From Micromonospora vinacea (GTDB lineage Bacteria > Actinomycetota > Actinomycetes > Mycobacteriales > Micromonosporaceae): DNA of 64,000 bases. A program made the position numbers and the translations under genes. How positions within the stretch are numbered: the first letter of the stretch is position 1; every line of letters starts with the position of its first letter. The DNA is taken from assembly GCF_015751785.1 (NCBI RefSeq), contig NZ_JADOTY010000001.1, forward strand, positions 3,906,001-3,970,000, given 5' to 3'. Below, in pieces: positions 59,170-64,000 of the stretch. A model generated the notes under the pieces. That model was given only the letters and a program-made list of their open reading frames with translations. It had not been told where the DNA came from and did not search any database.

Positions 59170-60020
59170 GTGGGTCGTCGCTACGAGTTGTCTGACGTCG
59201 AGTGGGATGCGCTGTCGCGGTATCTGCCGTCGGTGGTGACCGGCGGTCGGCCTCGGGTCGATGACCGGCGGGTCCTCAACGGGATCGTGTGGAAGATCCG
59301 AGCCGGGGCGGCGTGGCGTGATGTGCCCGTCCGCTACGGATCGTGGCAGTCGATCTATACCCGTTTCCGCAGGTGGGCCCTTGATGGCACGTTCGAGCGG
59401 ATGCTGGCCGGGGTCCAGGCCGACGCGGACGCTGCCGGGGACATTGACTGGCTGGTGTCGGTGGACTCCACGATCGTGCGCGCCCACCAGCACGCCGCGG
59501 GCGCTAAAGGGGGGCCAGCGAATCGGACGAACCACAAGATCACGCCCTCGGTCGAAGTCGAGGTGGACTGACCACCAAGATTCACCTCGCCTGCGACGGC
59601 CTGGGTCGGACCCTGGCGTTCGTGCTCACCGGCGGCAACGTCAACGACTGCAGCCGCTTCACGCACGTCATGGCAGCGATCCGGGTCGAGCGGTCCGGAC
59701 CCGGCCGACCTCGGGTCCGGCCCGACCATGTCATCGCCGACAAGGGCTACAGCTCGAAGGCCATCCGAGAGCACCTGCGCCGACGCGGCGTCGGACACAC
59801 GATCCCTGAGCGCGCCGACCAGCAGGCCAACCGCCACCGACGAGGCAGCCGCGGCGGCCGACCACCGGTGTTCGACAAGCAGCTCTACAAACGGCGCAAC
59901 GTCGTCGAACGCTGCTTCAACCGGCTCAAGCAGTGCCGCAGCGTCGCGACCCGCTACGACAAGACCGCGACCTCGTTCCAGGCCACAGTCACTATCGCCG
60001 CGCTACTCCAATGGTTGTGA
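59170..60020 (+). CDS. IS5-family transposase made by programmed -1 frameshift
   Basis: The first frame (59170 to the TGA at 59569-59571) gives the N-terminal 133 residues with the first catalytic Asp (VDSTIVRAHQH). A -1 slip at AAAGGGGGG (59506-59514) continues through GRSRGGLTTKIHLACDG, a family hallmark, to the second Asp (VIADKGYSS) and the Glu (RNVVERCFNRLK), and ends at 60020. The product is about 283 residues, the normal length for the IS427 group. GTG 59170 is the likely start. The frameshift is a normal feature of these elements, so I do not call it a pseudogene. Confidence 0.85.
59506..59514 (+). other. Programmed -1 ribosomal frameshift site
   Basis: The string AAAGGGGGG can re-pair after a one-base backward slip. 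The shifted frame restores the conserved transposase sequence immediately downstream, whereas the zero frame stops after 19 more codons. Confidence 0.75.
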
Positions 60021-60041
60021 ACCTTTGAAGACACGCCCTAG
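60019..60041. repeat. IS right end: right inverted repeat and CTAG target duplication
   Basis: The right terminal repeat is 60019-60037 and the CTAG copy is 60038-60041. The transposase stop overlaps the start of this repeat. The complement of CTA in this copy is also the stop codon (TAG) of the adjacent minus-strand methyltransferase gene. Confidence 0.75.
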
Positions 60042-60688
60042 CGGCCCGTGGGGAGTGGCCTGATCGCACGGCCGAGCACGCAGGGGGAGGATGGGCTGTT
60101 GCTGGTGGCCGGGAAACGGAAGCGGCGCTGCTCCTCCACCTCGAAGCCGGCCGCCGTGATGGCGGCGACTGTGTCACGGCCGGTGTGGCAGCCGGCGAAC
60201 AACCTCGGCCACAGTGTGGCGTCGACGATTCGCTGGGCGCGGTGCAGACCGGTGGTTTCCTCCGCGGCCACGTGCTCGAAGAACCGCACCTCGCCTCCGG
60301 GGCGCAGCACCCGGCTGATCTCGGCCAGCGCGCTCGGCTGATCGGGCACGGTACACAACACCAACGCGACCACCGCCGCGTCGAACTCGCCGTCACCGGC
60401 GGGCAGCGCATCGGCCAGACCGTCGACGACAGTGACCGGAACCGGCGCGTCCGCCGCGGCGCGCTCGGCAGCGGCACGGAGACGCCGCTCCGGTTCGACA
60501 GCGACGACCTGGGTCACCCCCGGTGGATAGTGGGAGAACATCCGTCCGTTGCCCGCACCGATCTCGATCACCCGGCCGGACAGGCCGGCGACCAGGTCCC
60601 GCCGGAACGCCGCCGTGCCGGCGCGGTCCATGGCGACGCTGAGCCGCTCGTACACCCGGGCGAACACGGGGTGGGACACCGTGGCCAT
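60038..60688 (-). CDS. Class I SAM-dependent methyltransferase
   Basis: A 216-residue cytoplasmic enzyme with motif I VIEIGAGNGRMF, an acidic end of strand 2 (VVAVEPE) and the later FEHVAAEET stretch typical of UbiE/type-11 methyltransferases. ATG 60688 follows AGGAGG. The stop TAG lies in the CTAG duplicated by the IS, so insertion did not change the protein. The substrate is unknown. Confidence 0.85.
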   Translation of the reverse strand: MATVSHPVFARVYERLSVAMDRAGTAAFRRDLVAGLSGRVIEIGAGNGRMFSHYPPGVTQVVAVEPERRLRAAAERAAADAPVPVTVVDGLADALPAGDGEFDAAVVALVLCTVPDQPSALAEISRVLRPGGEVRFFEHVAAEETTGLHRAQRIVDATLWPRLFAGCHTGRDTVAAITAAGFEVEEQRRFRFPATSNSPSSPCVLGRAIRPLPTGR

Positions 60689-60806
60689 GTCGACCTCCTG
60701 ATCTCCGTTGAACTGTTCTGCGCCGATTGTCCTGCATCCGCGCACGCTTTCCGTCTTACTGATTGGCAGCACGACTCAACCCAGTGCAGACAGGAGCGGT
60801 TCGACC

Positions 60807-61553
60807 ATGAAGATCGTCGTCATCGGGGGCAGCGGCCTCATCGGTTCCAAGCTGGTGGACCGCCTCGGCGCCCAGGGCCACGAGGCGGTGCCGGCGTCGC
60901 CGAAGACCGGCGTGAACACCCTGACCGGCGAGGGAGTGGCCGACGCGCTCACCGACGCCGAGGTCGTCGTCGACGTGTCGAACTCGCCGTCGTTCGAGGA
61001 CGCCGCCGTGCTGGAGTTCTTCGAGACGTCCACCCGGACGCTCCTCGCCGCAGCGTCGGACGCCGGGGTGAACCACTACGTGGCGCTCTCCATCGTGGGG
61101 TGCGACCGGATCCCGGACAGCGGGTACATGCGCGCGAAGGTCGCCCAGGAGAAGCTCATCGTCGCGTCCGGAATGCCGTACTCGGTGGTGCACGCCACCC
61201 AGTTCTTCGAGTTCCTCCAGGGCATCATCGACGCCGGCACGGACGGCGACACAGTGCACCTCGCGCCGGTGCTCATCCAGCCGATGGCCGCGGACGACGT
61301 CGCGGCTGCGGTGGCCGAGGTCGTGCTCAACGCGCCGACGAACTCCGTGGTCGAGATCGCTGGCCCGAAGCAGTTCCGCCTCGACGAACTGGGCCGATCC
61401 CTCCTCGCCGACCAGCAGGACCGTCGTTCGGTGGTGGCCGACCCCGACGCCCGGTACTTCGGCGCCGAGCTGGGCGAACGCTCGCTCGTCCCCGCCGATG
61501 GCGCCCGCATCGCCGGCACCAGCCTGGACGACTGGCGTACCCGGGGACAGTGA
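60807..61553 (+). CDS. NAD(P)-binding, NmrA-like atypical SDR
   Basis: A 248-residue Rossmann protein: GGSGLIGSK near the N-terminus binds NAD(P); the middle segment (YVALSIVGCDR, later GYMRAKVAQEKLI) is the usual atypical-SDR Tyr/Lys region. Such proteins act as redox sensors or oxidoreductases in the cytoplasm. ATG 60807 follows AGGAG. It is divergent from the methyltransferase gene by 118 bases. In many actinobacteria relatives lie beside an ECF sigma factor gene; none is here. Confidence 0.82.
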   Translation: MKIVVIGGSGLIGSKLVDRLGAQGHEAVPASPKTGVNTLTGEGVADALTDAEVVVDVSNSPSFEDAAVLEFFETSTRTLLAAASDAGVNHYVALSIVGCDRIPDSGYMRAKVAQEKLIVASGMPYSVVHATQFFEFLQGIIDAGTDGDTVHLAPVLIQPMAADDVAAAVAEVVLNAPTNSVVEIAGPKQFRLDELGRSLLADQQDRRSVVADPDARYFGAELGERSLVPADGARIAGTSLDDWRTRGQ

Positions 61554-61562
61554 GCCGGCCCG

Positions 61563-63827
61563 TTACCCCGTCGTCCCGGTCGGGCCGCCCCGCCTGCCGA
61601 GGCGCTGCACCAACTCCCGTACCGCCTCGGTGAACGGTTCGTCGGACTCACCCGGCCAGTGCCCGTGAATGGGTGGGGCGACGCTGTCGCCGGGGGGTGT
61701 CACCACGTCGCGGGGATCACGCTGTCGACGATCCACAGCGGCGGCCGGGTCACCGCTGGTGGCCGACGCGGGACGCGGGGAGAAGACCCAGCCACCGATG
61801 GGGTCGGTGTCGCGCCACAGGTTCACCCAGCGCCAATCCACCCGCCGACCGATCTCGCGCAGTGCCGCGTCGTTGACGTAGGCGGGGAAGAGCCGTGCGT
61901 AGAGGCGGCGCAGCGGTGACCCGTGGGTGAGCAGGGCGACCCGGTCGCCGACCTGCTGCGGCAGTTGGAGCACCGTGGCGGCGAGCAGGACCGAGCCGTG
62001 GCTGTGCCCGGTGAGCAGCACCGCGTCGCCGCGCTCGACGAGGTAGGTGATCCGGCGGGTCAGTTCCGGCACGGCCCGCTCCGAGTAGCAGGGCGGCGCG
62101 AACGGGTGGGCGGCCCGGGGCCAGAAGGTGCCGAGGTCCCAGAGGACACCGATGTGCCGGCGGTACGGCTCGGTCCGGTACGCGAAGATGCCGCCGATGA
62201 TCAGGCCGAGGATGATCGCCGCGATCACCCAGCTACCGAACGCGATGCCGAACGTGACCGCGTCCGCCGGCAACCTCACGTTCCGCTCGATGACGTCGCT
62301 CGGGACCTGCCCCAGCAGACCGATGGTGGTGGTGGCCGTCCCGAGTCCGGTGAGGCAGCCGTAGAGCACGGCCAGCGGCACCAGTTTCTCGGTGAAGCGA
62401 GCCCGGGCTATCGCGTCTCGGACCTGCCGAAGTCGGGGCCCCGCCTCGGCCGGCGGGTCCGGAAAGTCGCGCGCGACTATCGCCGCCGCGGCCCGGCGTC
62501 GACTCCGGCGGGAGATCAGGACGACGAGGCCGGAGACGACCACCGTGATCAGCAGGGCCCGAAAGAAGCCGTAGATCGCCCAGGTGTAGGCCCGGGGCGG
62601 GCCGGAGGCGATGCCGTCACCGGTCGGCACGTCGCGGTCCAGGAAGTCCGCCACGCGGTAGACCAGTTCGGCGGAGTACGCCACCGCCATGCTGATCCCG
62701 GTGGCGGCGACAACGAGAGCGCCCAACCCGAACAGCGGGGTGGCGTCGCGCTCTCGGCGCCGGTGCCAGAGCAGCACCACGCCCAGGGCGGCCAACAGCG
62801 CCGTCTGCGCCACGAAGAGGCCGGCCAGAGTCGCGTCATAACCGGGGAGCCCGTGCTCCTGCGTCCACGGCTGGGAACTGGTGGACACGTACGCCACGAC
62901 GGCCACGGTCAGGATGACGGAAGTGGTCCGGAGGGTGCGGGTGACCCGGTCGAGCCGTTGGTCGCCGGGGTCCCGATCGATTAGCGGCGGTGTGCAGAGC
63001 ACCCCCACGCAGCCCGCCAGGATCACGCCCGTGATCGCCGTCAGGGCGATCGTGCCCGCCGAGGCGTCACTCGCGCCTCGGGCCAGGAGCAGGACGAGGT
63101 CCAGCGTCGCGAAGGCCGCCGCGACGTGGATGGCCCGCAACCGGCCCACCAGCGGCTCGGCGTCCCACTGACCGATCGTCCCGAGCCGAGACGCGGAGCC
63201 GTCCTCATCGGGTGCCCGAAACGCCTCGAAGGTCCTCCCCGGACGGCAACTGACCCGCCAGATCAGGCCGATCGCGGCGGCTGGGACCAGCGCGAGCACC
63301 GCCAGTCGCTGACCGGTCGGCCGCCCACCCAACCAGGACAACCAACTACGTCCCGCGAGGCAGTCCGGTGAGGCCAGGCACCCCCAACCGACGAGATCCA
63401 CTGCCACGCCGGCGATGGCGAGCACGTACAGCACGGTGAGCGTGAGCGCCAGCACCCGGCACAGGGACTTGACCGCCGCCTCGGATCCGGGGTTCGCCGG
63501 ACGCATCCAGATCGCGACGTTGACCAGCATGAAGGGGAGCAGGAAGACCACCGCCAGGGTGCGGGCCACCGTCCCGGAGGGCAGGTCACCCCAGCGGTAC
63601 GCCTCCAACGTCACACCGCGCACACCGGTGGTGTCCGAGCACCGGGGGCGCGGCCGGTAGAACCCGCCACTGCGGTCACCGGCGACCTGCCCGGTCTGTT
63701 GCAGGTCCAGCACCTGCGCGGCGCTCGCGCCGGAGACTCCGTGCACCCGTAGCTCCACGGCGTCACCGGAGTCGTCCGGCCCGCTCAACCGCGCTGATCC
63801 ATCCGACGTCCTCCCGAGGCGTCTCAC
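61563..63827 (-). CDS. Large membrane protein with C-terminal lipase-like domain
   Basis: A 754-residue protein. The N-terminus has VELRVHGVSGAS, an alpha/beta-hydrolase-like first strand. About ten hydrophobic segments occupy residues 85-560 in two groups, with cytoplasmic-type charged loops (SRRSRRRAAAAIV). The C-terminal part (about 580-754) carries the nucleophile elbow GHSHGS and a later LLTHGSPLRRLY stretch, as in lipases. The split hydrolase around a membrane core is unusual. It may hydrolyse a lipid at the membrane; the substrate is not known. It reads toward the SDR gene and ends 10 bases from it. Confidence 0.72.
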   Translation of the reverse strand: MRRLGRTSDGSARLSGPDDSGDAVELRVHGVSGASAAQVLDLQQTGQVAGDRSGGFYRPRPRCSDTTGVRGVTLEAYRWGDLPSGTVARTLAVVFLLPFMLVNVAIWMRPANPGSEAAVKSLCRVLALTLTVLYVLAIAGVAVDLVGWGCLASPDCLAGRSWLSWLGGRPTGQRLAVLALVPAAAIGLIWRVSCRPGRTFEAFRAPDEDGSASRLGTIGQWDAEPLVGRLRAIHVAAAFATLDLVLLLARGASDASAGTIALTAITGVILAGCVGVLCTPPLIDRDPGDQRLDRVTRTLRTTSVILTVAVVAYVSTSSQPWTQEHGLPGYDATLAGLFVAQTALLAALGVVLLWHRRRERDATPLFGLGALVVAATGISMAVAYSAELVYRVADFLDRDVPTGDGIASGPPRAYTWAIYGFFRALLITVVVSGLVVLISRRSRRRAAAAIVARDFPDPPAEAGPRLRQVRDAIARARFTEKLVPLAVLYGCLTGLGTATTTIGLLGQVPSDVIERNVRLPADAVTFGIAFGSWVIAAIILGLIIGGIFAYRTEPYRRHIGVLWDLGTFWPRAAHPFAPPCYSERAVPELTRRITYLVERGDAVLLTGHSHGSVLLAATVLQLPQQVGDRVALLTHGSPLRRLYARLFPAYVNDAALREIGRRVDWRWVNLWRDTDPIGGWVFSPRPASATSGDPAAAVDRRQRDPRDVVTPPGDSVAPPIHGHWPGESDEPFTEAVRELVQRLGRRGGPTGTTG

Positions 63828-64000
63828 AGCCCTTGTCCGCGCGACCCGGCCCCGTTCCCACGCCGGAGCCGCCGACGGCAGAGCCGGGTCTACCCGAACC
63901 AGACGACCTCAATCGCGGCGGGCCGGGGCGCTACCGCCCAGGCAGGGCCCGACCGGAGGTCTTTGTCGCTTCGGGTACGTCGTCTCGGCCCGCCTTCGCC
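63828..64000. other. 173-bp non-coding end of window
   Basis: This is upstream of the membrane-hydrolase start. It should carry that gene's promoter if the start at 63827 is right. No gene, repeat or clear promoter box is recognised. Confidence 0.3.

Larger units (their letters stand above)
59129..60037 (+). mobile_element. Complete IS5-family insertion sequence (IS427-like), about 909 bp
   Basis: The element is bounded by 19-bp terminal inverted repeats and a CTAG target duplication, the usual target type for this group. It carries one transposase gene in two overlapping frames joined by a -1 slip. All three catalytic acidic residues are intact and both ends match, so it looks recent and possibly active. 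It lies between the ice-binding-protein gene and a methyltransferase gene. Confidence 0.85.

Noticed and set aside
59170..60020. Transposase as a degraded pseudogene
   Set aside because: The frame change occurs at a typical slip site and restores conserved sequence; ends and catalytic residues are intact.
1..64000. A secondary-metabolite gene cluster, prophage or CRISPR-Cas locus
   Set aside because: No polyketide or peptide synthetase, phage structural, integrase or cas genes were recognised; the content is carbohydrate use, transport, regulation and housekeeping.

Overview
The window is high-GC, densely coded DNA from a Gram-positive actinobacterium, most likely Micromonospora or a close relative. 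The clues are very high G/C at third codon positions, a nickel superoxide dismutase, a mycothiol-type (Mca/PIG-L) deacetylase, luciferase-like oxidoreductases next to an F420-reductase-like gene, and TAnnnT -10 boxes placed about 7 bp before start codons (leaderless transcripts). The taxon is an inference; there is no rRNA or other marker here. No tRNA, rRNA or CRISPR was seen.

Bases 1-31900 are a polysaccharide-utilisation region. Bases 1-2415 encode a short-chain dehydrogenase (cut by the window edge), a lactonase-like amidohydrolase and an aldo/keto reductase, which together fit a non-phosphorylating L-fucose-type sugar oxidation route. A large secreted ThuA/sugar-dehydrogenase fusion faces them. 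Bases 6576-14571 hold a ribose-type ABC importer (ATPase, two permeases, lipoprotein), a ketose 3-epimerase-like enzyme and a secreted beta-helix protein that could be a GH141-like fucosidase. Bases 14635-21330 hold a GH32/68-like glycosidase, a LacI-family repressor and a second, maltose-type ABC importer with a serine hydrolase. Next come two secreted GH43 enzymes with a common C-terminal module, a WxL-like/DUF916 surface-protein pair, a secreted esterase and a PL1 pectate lyase. LacI-type palindromes sit on the promoters; one promoter-operator is duplicated almost exactly in front of the importer and of the esterase, and a variant lies in front of the GH32/68 gene, so these units probably form one regulon of the local LacI protein.

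Bases 31922-47573 are mixed: a radical SAM protein beside Ni-SOD, a degenerate inositol-monophosphatase homologue, a divergent MarR / luciferase-like oxidoreductase / F420-reductase locus with two matching operators, an ABC exporter, a two-component system and small membrane proteins.

Bases 47574-64000 contain argS behind a possible arginine-rich leader peptide, an ArsR regulator, a GH10 xylanase, a PIG-L deacetylase, a GH43-like protein without a signal peptide, a two-gene rtcB-prfH unit (RNA ligase plus release-factor homologue, known elsewhere as a damaged-ribosome rescue and repair pair), a sortase-anchored ice-binding/collagen-like surface protein, a complete IS5-family element inserted in the CTAG that carries the stop codon of a methyltransferase gene, and a large membrane protein with a C-terminal lipase-like domain.
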